This document shows, in pieces, positions 9,392 through 17,709 of a stretch of 64,000 bases of DNA (positions are counted from its first letter, which is position 1; each line of letters begins with the position of its first letter). The notes beneath the pieces were generated by a model, which saw only the letters and a list, made by a program, of their open reading frames with translations, was not told the origin of the DNA and made no database searches. The DNA is taken from the NCBI RefSeq assembly GCF_000380985.1, contig NZ_KB905707.1:21467-85466 (forward strand), given 5' to 3'. The stretch is from Proteiniphilum acetatigenes DSM 18083. Its GTDB lineage: Bacteria; Bacteroidota; Bacteroidia; Bacteroidales; Dysgonomonadaceae. The translations under genes were made by a program, and so were the position numbers.

Positions 9392-12300
9392 ATGAAAAAT
9401 TTCGATAAGTATGGTATTAGCCATATCATTAATATTCAGCTGTTACGGAGGATGAAAATAGCAACTATACTCTTATTGACATGTGTCGGTATCTGTGGAG
9501 CTGCCAACAGCTATTCACAAGACAAGGAACTCTCTTTAAACCTGGAAGAAAAAACCGTCAAAGAAGTCTTTGCGGAAATAGAGAAGAACAGTGAATTTAT
9601 ATTTTTTTATTTCCATGATGATGTGGATCTGGATAGAAAGGTTACAGTGAATGTGAAAGAGAAGAAGATCAATGAAATACTGGATCAGATTTTCAGATCA
9701 ACCGATACAGGTTACTTGATCAAAGACAGACAGATCTACCTGTCCAAAAAGCACCCGCAGATAAGGCAAAGTGGAAAAAAACGCATCACCGGTACCGTCA
9801 CCGATGCCAACGGCGATCCCATGATCGGGGCGAACGTGTCGGTCAGGAACACGACAAATGGTACCGTCACCAATATAGACGGATTGTATGTAATCGATGC
9901 CAATGATACGGATATTCTTGTATTCAACTATATTGGTTTTCTCACCCAGGAAGTCCGTATAGGGGACCGGAATGTATTGAACATAACGCTTCAGGAAGAC
10001 GAACAGATGCTCGAAGAAGTGGTGGTTGTCGGTTACGGGCAACAGAGCAAATCGAGTGTGGTGAGCTCTGTAAGTACGGTCACTTCAAAAGAATTGTCCG
10101 TGCCCACCAGTAATCTTACGAATAACCTGGCAGGCCAGCTTGCCGGACTGATCAGTATCCAGCGCTCCGGGGAACCCGGTCGTGATGACGCGGAATTCTG
10201 GATACGGGGTATCAGCACATTCAAAGGGGGAACCAATCCGCTTGTGTTAGTCGATGGGATTCCCAGGGCAATCAGTAACATTGAGCCTGATGAAATAGAA
10301 ACGTTCAGCCTGTTGAAAGATGCCGCGGCCACAGCGGTATACGGAGCCGAAGGAGCGAACGGCGTTATCCTGATCACTTCCAAACGCGGAAATATCTCAA
10401 AACCGAGGATCTCTTTTCGCGGCGAATATTCGGTTTCCCAACCGACCCGCCTGCCTGAATTCGTCGATTCGTGGGATTATATCGAACTGGCCAATGAAGC
10501 CAACTTCAATGACGGGGAGAACCCTTATAAATATCCGGAGGAAATAGAAAGATACCGTAACAGGGTCGACAATGACCTGTACCCGAACAGTAAATGGATG
10601 GATGAGTTACTGGCCAATAATTATTCCAACCAGCGGTATACCCTGAATTTCAGGGGTGGGGCGGAGAATGCCAAGTACTTCGTGTCAATGGCCTATTTCC
10701 AGCAGGAGGGGATCTTCAAGCAAAATCCGATGGAAAAGTATAAAGGCGACTTCGGGTTTGAGCGGTATAATCTCAGGAGCAATATCGATTTGAATGTAAC
10801 GAAATCGACCCTTCTGAGCATTGACCTAAGCGGGCAGTATGTCAATCGCACGACATCCAACCGGTCGCCCGGCGATATCTTCAGATTCATGTTGCATACC
10901 CCGCCCCATTTGTTCCCTCCTGTTTACAGCGACGGCACGCTTGCCACTTATCTTACCCAGAGTGACGGCAATAACAGGAATCCGTATAATATGCTGATGA
11001 ACCAGGGATACAGGAAAATGTGGGGGACAATGATCCAATCGAATATCGGTTTAAACCAGGATCTTAGCTTTGTTACTCCAGGATTGAAATTTAACGGGAA
11101 AGTCAGTCTGGATTATGACGGAAATTTCCAGACCTTAAGAAATCACTGGCCCAGCTTGTTCAATGCCATCGGGCGTGATGAAGACGGAACCCTGATTTTC
11201 GCGACATCGGAATCCGGTTCTCCTGAGCTGAAAGATCCTGAAACGCAACCAAGCGTATCGTACCGCAGGATCTATATAGAAGGTTCATTCAATTACTTAC
11301 GCACCTTTCAGGAGAAACATACGGTAGGAGGTATGCTCCTGTATATGCAGAAAGAAACGCAGGCATCGGATGTGGTTCTTCCGTTCAGGAAGCAGGGGAT
11401 GGTAGGCCGTGCGACTTATTCGTACGACGACCGGTATTTTATAGAGGGTAACTTCGGATATACCGGCAGTGAAACCTTTGCCAAAGGCAAAAAATTCGGA
11501 TTCTTCCCTGCCGTGGGATTGAGCTATTATATTTCGAACGAAAAATTCTATCCTGCAGCATTGAGCAATATCATGAACAAGGCGAAGATAAGGCTTTCTT
11601 ACGGACGTACGGGAAATGACGATACCGGAAGCGCCCGTTTCCTTTACCGCGCTACATTTCAGATGGATGCAGGCGGTTTCAATCAGGGAATAGGTTCCAA
11701 CGGCGGCACCAATGGACTGGGAGACGGGATCAAGGATATCCGGTTCGTGAATAACAATATCCAATGGGAAATTGAGAATAAAAGAAATGTGGGTGTCGAT
11801 CTTGGATTCATGAACAACCGGATCGAACTGACCGCCGATTATTTCAATAACAGGAGGGAGAATATACTGATGGAGCGGAACACCATTCCCGGTGTAGCCG
11901 GGTTCCACGCAAGGCCCTGGGAAAATTTCGGGATTGTGGATAACCGGGGTGTGGATGCCAGTCTGAATGTCCGCCAGGATTGGGGACCGGTAAAAGTAAG
12001 CATGAGAGGTACCTTCACTTTTGCACGGAATAAAATTATCGAATACGATGAATTGCCGAAGGAATATCCGTGGCAGGCCGTCACCGGCACAAGAGTGGGA
12101 GACCATGAGTTGTATATTGCTGAAAGGCTGTACACGGAAGACGATTTCATAAAAACACAAAAAGCGAATGGTACTTATACATACGAACTGAAACCCGGAT
12201 TACCCGAAGTCACGTTGGAAGGTATCCTAGGTCCCGGTGATATCAAATACAGGGATATCAATAATGACGGCAGGATCGACAACTTTGACAAGGTAAGAGG

Positions 12301-12820
12301 AGTCGGTCATCCTTACAATCCGGAAATAAACTATGGCTTCGGGATAAATGTCGAGTACAAAGGATTTTATGTAAGTACTTTTTTCCAGGGGACAGGTAAT
12401 TCATCTATCCTTCTGGCAAGCGGCAACAACACCTTCTGGCCTTTCAACTGGGGAATCGAAAAATCAAATATCCGTAAAGAGTTCCTCGACAGTCGGTGGA
12501 CAGCCGACAATCCAAGCCAGGATGTGATCATGCCGAGATTACACGTAGGCTATGCTAAAAATGTGAACAAGGAACCCAGTACGTGGTGGTTGAGAAACGG
12601 AAGTTTCCTTCGTTTCAAGAATCTTGAAGTAGGCTATAACATCCCAAAGCAATATACGCAGCAGTTACTGTTGAATGGCGCCAGGGTATACCTCCAGGGG
12701 TATAATATGTATGTATGGGATGATGTGAAATATTGGGATCCGGAACTCGGTAACCAGAACGGGGGAAATAGTTATCCGCTGCCCCGAACGTTTACGTTGG
12801 GGGTTGAATTAAATTTTTAA
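9392..12820 (+). CDS. SusC/RagA-type TonB-dependent outer-membrane receptor with STN domain
   Basis: Outer-membrane TonB-dependent glycan importer of 1142 aa. After the signal sequence (ending near AANSYSQ) there is an STN secretin/TonB domain at about 47-118, which marks transporters that signal through FecR/sigma pairs. A carboxypeptidase-regulatory-like beta-sandwich follows at about 129-205 (ITGTVTDANGDPMIGANV). The TonB-box-like EEVVVVGYG comes next, then the plug (SLLKDAAATAVYGAEGANGV) and the 22-strand barrel ending in a C-terminal Phe. It forms the transport pair with SusD at 13033. The STN domain fits control by the FecR and ECF sigma genes upstream. Confidence 0.96.
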   Translation: MKNFDKYGISHIINIQLLRRMKIATILLLTCVGICGAANSYSQDKELSLNLEEKTVKEVFAEIEKNSEFIFFYFHDDVDLDRKVTVNVKEKKINEILDQIFRSTDTGYLIKDRQIYLSKKHPQIRQSGKKRITGTVTDANGDPMIGANVSVRNTTNGTVTNIDGLYVIDANDTDILVFNYIGFLTQEVRIGDRNVLNITLQEDEQMLEEVVVVGYGQQSKSSVVSSVSTVTSKELSVPTSNLTNNLAGQLAGLISIQRSGEPGRDDAEFWIRGISTFKGGTNPLVLVDGIPRAISNIEPDEIETFSLLKDAAATAVYGAEGANGVILITSKRGNISKPRISFRGEYSVSQPTRLPEFVDSWDYIELANEANFNDGENPYKYPEEIERYRNRVDNDLYPNSKWMDELLANNYSNQRYTLNFRGGAENAKYFVSMAYFQQEGIFKQNPMEKYKGDFGFERYNLRSNIDLNVTKSTLLSIDLSGQYVNRTTSNRSPGDIFRFMLHTPPHLFPPVYSDGTLATYLTQSDGNNRNPYNMLMNQGYRKMWGTMIQSNIGLNQDLSFVTPGLKFNGKVSLDYDGNFQTLRNHWPSLFNAIGRDEDGTLIFATSESGSPELKDPETQPSVSYRRIYIEGSFNYLRTFQEKHTVGGMLLYMQKETQASDVVLPFRKQGMVGRATYSYDDRYFIEGNFGYTGSETFAKGKKFGFFPAVGLSYYISNEKFYPAALSNIMNKAKIRLSYGRTGNDDTGSARFLYRATFQMDAGGFNQGIGSNGGTNGLGDGIKDIRFVNNNIQWEIENKRNVGVDLGFMNNRIELTADYFNNRRENILMERNTIPGVAGFHARPWENFGIVDNRGVDASLNVRQDWGPVKVSMRGTFTFARNKIIEYDELPKEYPWQAVTGTRVGDHELYIAERLYTEDDFIKTQKANGTYTYELKPGLPEVTLEGILGPGDIKYRDINNDGRIDNFDKVRGVGHPYNPEINYGFGINVEYKGFYVSTFFQGTGNSSILLASGNNTFWPFNWGIEKSNIRKEFLDSRWTADNPSQDVIMPRLHVGYAKNVNKEPSTWWLRNGSFLRFKNLEVGYNIPKQYTQQLLLNGARVYLQGYNMYVWDDVKYWDPELGNQNGGNSYPLPRTFTLGVELNF

Positions 12821-13032
12821 AAATAAAATAATCGTATGAAACCGACATGCTTAAGATAATCATTAAACACCCGAAGGGAATGATTATCTTAAACATCAAA
12901 GGTTCCATACACATTGATGTAAACAAATAAAATAATCGTATGAAACAACCATGATAAAAGATGAATAACCGGACGAATGATGAAATCGTCTTGGATCTTG
13001 ATTCTTGACTCTTGGTTCTAAAATTTAATCGT
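12821..13032 (+). promoter_or_regulatory. Structured SusC-SusD intergenic region
   Basis: 212 bp containing a perfect 14-bp inverted repeat (12851-12864 with 12879-12892, 14-nt loop) followed by a 7-bp one (ACATCAA 12893-12899 with TTGATGT 12914-12920). The initiation-like box TAATCGTATGAAA occurs three times, at about 12829, 12933 and 13026. Only the third is the SusD start. The first two open reading frames of a few codons (MKPTCLR, MKQP). The arrangement suggests control of SusC:SusD output by mRNA structure or decoy starts. Confidence 0.55.
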
Positions 13033-14868
13033 ATGAAAATCAAATCAATAAAAATACTGATTATCGGCTTATTGGTCAGTTCTTTCAATTCTTGTTTGGA
13101 TTATCTGGACGTATCTGACGAACTCTCGGGAGGACTGTCCTCTTTCGATCAGGTCTTTAGCAATGTGGATTATACCAAGAGATGGTATGCAAATGTGTAT
13201 AGTAATATGCCTAATTATTCCAGGTTTTGCAATGCGAATGGAATGGGTGGTATATGGAGCGCGTATACCGATGAGGTGTATAACCGGTGGGCAAATAATA
13301 CAGGGCGGTATAACGACTGGAATGCAACGAACAACACTTCGGAAAGGTGGGTCGAGTTATACCAGAGGATAAGGCAGGCGAATATATTCCTGGAAAAAGC
13401 CAAACCCATCGTAGAAGAAGGAGGTCCTAATGCAGCCACACTTACGCAGGCGGAGGTTGATCGATATAAGGCCAATGTGCGCTTTATGAGAGCATTGTAT
13501 CATTTTTACCTGATGGAGTTAAATGGGCCGATACCTGTTATTACCCAGTCTTTTACACTGGATGATGAGCTGGATATCCCCCGTAACTCATTGGATGAAG
13601 TCATTGATTTTATAGATACCGAGATCAAGGAAGCCATCCCGGGCATGGAGCAGGAACCTTACCATGATAATGAAAGTTTCAGGGCGGTACCTACCAAAGG
13701 AGTGGCCCTGGCTGTGCTTGCTAAATTATGGATGTATGCTGCCAGCCCGCTTTATAACGGCGAATATACGGAGGCTTTGCAGTTGCAGAATAAAGACGGT
13801 AAATACCTGTTCCCTGCCAAAGATGAAAGCAAAAAGCAGAAAGCGCTTGATGCGTGCAAGGCTTTCATCCACTATGCAGAAGAAAATAACAGGTACGAAT
13901 TGTATAGAGTGATGTCTAACGGAGTTTTAGATCCTGATCAATCCGTTTACGGGGTTTTCCAGGAGTATAACAGGGAGATCATATGGGCTACTTCGGTCAC
14001 CTCCTGGGGAGGTGCGGACGGAAACGATTATGATACCTTTACCACACCCCGCAGCGAGAGTAAGGGATTGGGAGATATAGCGGTTGTACAGGAACTGGTT
14101 GACGATTTTTATATGAAAGACGGGTTGCCGATCAAAAATACGTCTTTTTTGTCTAAGTCTCCATTGTACAGTGAAACCGGATTCGGCACATACAATGGAG
14201 TGGAGGTTTCCAATATGTATATCGACCGTGAGCCGCGCTTTTACAATACGGTCACCTTTTCCGGGAAAAGATGGCATATCAGTAATAAAGAAGTGCAGTT
14301 CTACAGAGGTGGGAACGCCGACAACAGGGTGGAAGGATCCCCGAGGACAGGGTATCTCCTCTATAAGAGGGTTAATCGTACCGTGCACATGGATTCCCCG
14401 GGAGTCAAGTCCAAGTTCAGACCTTCCATCATCTTCCGCCTGGCTGACTTTTACCTGTTATATGCCGAGGCATTGAATGAAGTCACCCCGTCCGATCCCG
14501 ATGTATTGGAATATGTAAACCGTGTAAGGGAACGTGCCGGATTGCCGAAGCTGGAAGAACTCAACCCTGCTATAAAAGGAGACCAAAATTTACAACGGGA
14601 AGCCATCCGCAGGGAAAGGCGCATCGAGCTGGCAACCGAAGGACAACGTTATTTCGACGTGCGGCGGTGGATGATCGCTGAAAACGCGCCGGGAGAAGGC
14701 GGACAGGGAGGAAACTTCCACGGCATGAACATGTATGGGAACAAAACCACATTTCATACAAGAACGGTCATACATGACCGTAGCTTTAAAAGGAAAAATT
14801 ATTTTGATCCCATACCTTACGCCGCCATTCAGAAAAGTGAGCAACTTGTTCAGAATCCGGGTTGGTAA
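13033..14868 (+). CDS. SusD/RagB-family surface glycan-binding lipoprotein
   Basis: SusD-like lipoprotein, 611 aa, forming the lid over the SusC barrel and capturing oligosaccharides at the cell surface. A short signal peptide ends at the lipobox-like SSFNSC. The typical N-terminal SusD motif QVFSNVDYTKRWYANVYSNM follows the LDYLDVSDE start. The C-terminal RagB region contains RPSIIFRLADFYLLYAEALN and EAIRRERRIELATEGQRYFD, and the protein ends FDPIPYAAIQKSEQLVQNPGW-like. The open frame extends seven codons upstream; the ATG in the ATCGTATGAAAA context is preferred because a signal peptide starts there. Confidence 0.94.
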   Translation: MKIKSIKILIIGLLVSSFNSCLDYLDVSDELSGGLSSFDQVFSNVDYTKRWYANVYSNMPNYSRFCNANGMGGIWSAYTDEVYNRWANNTGRYNDWNATNNTSERWVELYQRIRQANIFLEKAKPIVEEGGPNAATLTQAEVDRYKANVRFMRALYHFYLMELNGPIPVITQSFTLDDELDIPRNSLDEVIDFIDTEIKEAIPGMEQEPYHDNESFRAVPTKGVALAVLAKLWMYAASPLYNGEYTEALQLQNKDGKYLFPAKDESKKQKALDACKAFIHYAEENNRYELYRVMSNGVLDPDQSVYGVFQEYNREIIWATSVTSWGGADGNDYDTFTTPRSESKGLGDIAVVQELVDDFYMKDGLPIKNTSFLSKSPLYSETGFGTYNGVEVSNMYIDREPRFYNTVTFSGKRWHISNKEVQFYRGGNADNRVEGSPRTGYLLYKRVNRTVHMDSPGVKSKFRPSIIFRLADFYLLYAEALNEVTPSDPDVLEYVNRVRERAGLPKLEELNPAIKGDQNLQREAIRRERRIELATEGQRYFDVRRWMIAENAPGEGGQGGNFHGMNMYGNKTTFHTRTVIHDRSFKRKNYFDPIPYAAIQKSEQLVQNPGW

Positions 14869-14907
14869 AATAAATGATAGATGATAATAACATAAAAACA
14901 GTGTGCT

Positions 14908-16026
14908 ATGACAAAAAATACATTAATAGTCATTCTTCTGGTGTTCTTTGTTACCGGATTATCATTGACCAATTGTGACAATAACATACCCAAATATGAG
15001 AATGTCAGTGTGGAAAGTATAACATTGGACGAAGACCTCAAAAAAGGAGTAAGTATAGAGATCGGCGACTCTCTGGTGATTGCAAACCGGTTAACCGTTT
15101 TTCCGGAAGATGCCACCAATAAAATGCAAACGTTTGCCTCTTCCGATGCCGATGTGGCCGTGGTGGATGCCAGGGGAAAAATCAATACAAATTCAGTGGG
15201 TACCGCTGTAATAGCTGTAACGGTAGATGGAAAATCCGACGAATTTACATTGACGGTAAGAGAAAAAGACGTCATCGAAATCTCTGAAATAGAAATCATT
15301 GATCCTGAAATACATATCAATGTAGGATCTGCCGAAGATCTGAAAACACTCATCATCATATCTCCCGCGGAAGCTTCTATCAACGATTTGCTCTACAGTT
15401 CCGACAACCCGTCGGTCGTGGATGTAAACACAAGCGGGATCATCACGGGGGTCGCTGGTGGAACCGCAAAGGTAACCGTTACATCCAAATATGATCCATC
15501 CGTTTCGGGAGAATTTAATGTAAGGGTGTTTGAAGACTATTCGCGTGAAGGATGGACGTTAACCGCCTCGCAAAATCCTCTTTTTGTAGAAGGGAACAAT
15601 AATAAACTGGAACATGCACTCGACGGAGATCCTGCTACATGGTTTGCTTTGGTGAAACCGGGGAAAAGTCATGCGGGTATTTCAATACCTACTGCGGCAA
15701 ATGGCGGCTTTGTTTATTTCATTGTCGATATGAAAGCAGAACGCGAGGTAAGTTACTTCAGGATCCGTCACAGGAGCGGTACCGATACGCTTCTCAGATA
15801 CCGGATCATAGAAGAGGTTTCCGGGAGTAACGATGGCGTGAATTTCACTCCTATTGCTACGGATGTTGTTGTCCCGGGCTGGGATGTAGCGGCCACAGTA
15901 GAGACGCCGAATCTTGTGATCCCTCAATCGACATACAGGTATCTGAAATTTTATTCTCAGAAGCCGGAATGTTTTGCAACAGACCGGGGATCGGTACAGT
16001 TGGCCGAAATCTATATAGGTAAATAG
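14908..16026 (+). CDS. Surface lipoprotein with two Big2 Ig-like domains and an F5/8 type C-like domain
   Basis: Predicted surface glycan-binding protein, 372 aa, in the position usually held by SusE/SusF or SGBP-B. The signal peptide ends at SLTNC, so it is probably a lipoprotein. Two bacterial Ig-like (Big2) repeats are seen at about 35-118 (SVESITLDEDLKKG to EFTLTV) and about 125-210 (SGIITGVAGGTAKVTVTS). A discoidin/F5-8C-like module follows at about 213-372 (ALDGDPATWF, then YFIVDMKAEREVSYFRIRH and RYLKFYSQ). There are no catalytic motifs. It sits 39 bp after SusD in the PUL transcript. The glycan-binding role is inferred from domains and position. Confidence 0.82.
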   Translation: MTKNTLIVILLVFFVTGLSLTNCDNNIPKYENVSVESITLDEDLKKGVSIEIGDSLVIANRLTVFPEDATNKMQTFASSDADVAVVDARGKINTNSVGTAVIAVTVDGKSDEFTLTVREKDVIEISEIEIIDPEIHINVGSAEDLKTLIIISPAEASINDLLYSSDNPSVVDVNTSGIITGVAGGTAKVTVTSKYDPSVSGEFNVRVFEDYSREGWTLTASQNPLFVEGNNNKLEHALDGDPATWFALVKPGKSHAGISIPTAANGGFVYFIVDMKAEREVSYFRIRHRSGTDTLLRYRIIEEVSGSNDGVNFTPIATDVVVPGWDVAATVETPNLVIPQSTYRYLKFYSQKPECFATDRGSVQLAEIYIGK

Positions 16027-16134
16027 TATTCTTCCATTGATGAACTGAGGTTATAAATGATCCGTGATGCATGGTTGATTATTCCGTCACGATTGAATAG
16101 AAAATGTATCACGGGTCATTCAAATATTTATATA

Positions 16135-16338
16135 ATGGAAAGATTTTTCAAAGCAACAGTTTTACTGGCACTCTGCTGTGTCTTTATAGCCTGTGGTGAC
16201 AAAAATGACGGTCCGGGAAATAATAGTCCGGTTACGGATGCCCCTAAACTATACCGGATAAGGGTGTCACATGACGGGCTGAGGAGCACCGAGTTTCCGA
16301 TGCCTCCCTGGCAAGTACGGCAAACCAGATACCTGTAA
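16135..16338 (+). CDS. Small lipoprotein, possibly a gene remnant
   Basis: 67-residue protein starting MERFFKATVLLALCCVFIAC, a clear lipoprotein signal peptide with Cys at the lipobox, followed by GDKNDGPGN and a short tail ending WQVRQTRYL. The frame is open upstream to 16057 but only the ATG at 16135 gives a signal peptide. No family is recognised. At 67 aa it is short for a PUL lipoprotein. Translation in the other frames just after the stop does not clearly continue it, so it may be a truncated binding protein or a genuine small lipoprotein. It lies between the Big2/F5-8C gene and the second GH105. Confidence 0.6.
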   Translation: MERFFKATVLLALCCVFIACGDKNDGPGNNSPVTDAPKLYRIRVSHDGLRSTEFPMPPWQVRQTRYL

Positions 16339-16450
16339 CCGGATTGTAAGTTAAAATCAATGAATTGTATAAAACGAGCATGGGCATTATTACTCCCAAG
16401 GCATACTTAAATTGTCTTGTGTCTTGATTCCTGGCTCCAACATTTATCGT

Positions 16451-17566
16451 ATGAAAAAGAATTACCGCTTTATTTGTGTATTATTTGTAACTGTTTTCTT
16501 GGCAACAAACTCTGTTGCGTCTCAGGATTATTTTGATAATTTCCCTGTAAATGCAGATCCCAAAAGTGTTGGTGATAAACTGAGTAAACGCTTTTTGGAG
16601 AGTAAACATCAGTTGTATTTCGATAAAGGAATACATTATGCTGAAGTATGCACCTGGTATGGAGCACTCCGGTTCGCAGAGCTGACCGATGATCAGGCAT
16701 TGATAAAACAACTGAGAAACCGCTTCGAATTACTGTTCCACATAGAAAAGGATCTTCTTCCCCCGCCCATCCATGTAGACCAGAATATGTTCGGATGCCT
16801 GCCTCTCAGATTGTACGGTATAACCGGGGATAAGCGCTATCTGGATCTCGGGCTGCCCTATGCCGACACCCAATGGATACTGCCGGCCAATGCCAGAGAG
16901 GAAGAGCGTAAATGGCATGAGAAAGGATATTCCTGGCAAACCCGCCTCTGGATAGATGATATGTATATGATTACGATCGTACAATCCGAAGCCTATACTA
17001 TTACCGGGAATGCCGAATACATGAACAGGGCCGCCAAAGAGATGGTATTGTATCTGGATGAGTTGCAACATGCCAATGGCCTTTTCTACCATGCACCGGA
17101 CGTGCCTTTTTATTGGGGACGGGGCGACGGCTGGATGGCGGTAGGAATGACCGAACTTCTGTTCAATTTACCGGAAAGCGATCCCAACAGGGAACGCATC
17201 CTTAAAGGGTATCTCCTGATGATGAACAATCTGAAAAAATATATCAACAGAGACGGACTTTGGAATCAACTGATCGATGATCCCGAATCCTGGACGGAAA
17301 CATCCGGATCGGCCATGTTCACTTATGCCATGATTGCCGGTGTGAAGAACGGCTGGCTGGATGAGGGGGAATTTGCACCTGTCGCCCGCAGGGCCTGGCT
17401 CTCATTGTGCAATTATATAAACGATGACAATGATCTTACCGAAGTATGTATCGGCACTGGTAAAAAGAACAGTAAGCAATATTACCTTGATCGCCCTCGT
17501 ATAGCAGGCGATTTTCATGGACAAGCGCCTGTATTATGGTGTGCTTATGCCTTACTCGATAAATAG
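16451..17566 (+). CDS. GH105 unsaturated uronyl hydrolase, periplasmic paralogue
   Basis: Second family-105 enzyme of the locus, 371 aa, clearly paralogous to the gene at 8047: shared motifs are KGYSWQTRLWIDDMYM, YHAPDVPFYWGRGDGWMAVGM and DFHGQAPVLWCA. Candidate active-site acids are Asp169/170 and Asp217. Its signal peptide ends ATNSVASQ without a lipobox Cys, so it is likely soluble in the periplasm, whereas the paralogue is probably lipid-anchored. The frame opens 13 codons upstream; the ATG in an ATCGTATGAAAA context is taken. Expected to release unsaturated uronic acid from imported oligosaccharides. Confidence 0.9.
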   Translation: MKKNYRFICVLFVTVFLATNSVASQDYFDNFPVNADPKSVGDKLSKRFLESKHQLYFDKGIHYAEVCTWYGALRFAELTDDQALIKQLRNRFELLFHIEKDLLPPPIHVDQNMFGCLPLRLYGITGDKRYLDLGLPYADTQWILPANAREEERKWHEKGYSWQTRLWIDDMYMITIVQSEAYTITGNAEYMNRAAKEMVLYLDELQHANGLFYHAPDVPFYWGRGDGWMAVGMTELLFNLPESDPNRERILKGYLLMMNNLKKYINRDGLWNQLIDDPESWTETSGSAMFTYAMIAGVKNGWLDEGEFAPVARRAWLSLCNYINDDNDLTEVCIGTGKKNSKQYYLDRPRIAGDFHGQAPVLWCAYALLDK

Positions 17567-17709
17567 TCTAATGAAATTGAACGTTTTCGTTAAGCTAAAT
17601 GAGCAGAGGATAAGCTTGCTTATACTATGCCATAGCGAAAAAACGCCTAATGAAATTGAAAGGTTAATGTGTCAGCGATTTAGAATACTTCAATAAAACA
17701 ACTTCAATT
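17567..17709. repeat. Short direct repeats flanking an inverted repeat
   Basis: CTAATGAAATTGAA occurs at 17568-17581 and 17647-17660, 79 bp apart. Between them lie ATAAGC/GCTTAT separated by 2 nt and an imperfect pair CGTTTTCG/CGAAAAAACG. No gene. It could be the trace of a small insertion or simply a structured intercistronic spacer. Confidence 0.4.

Noticed and set aside
11297..12160. 287-aa minus-strand open frame inside SusC
   Set aside because: Antisense shadow of a well-conserved TonB-dependent receptor, no family features.
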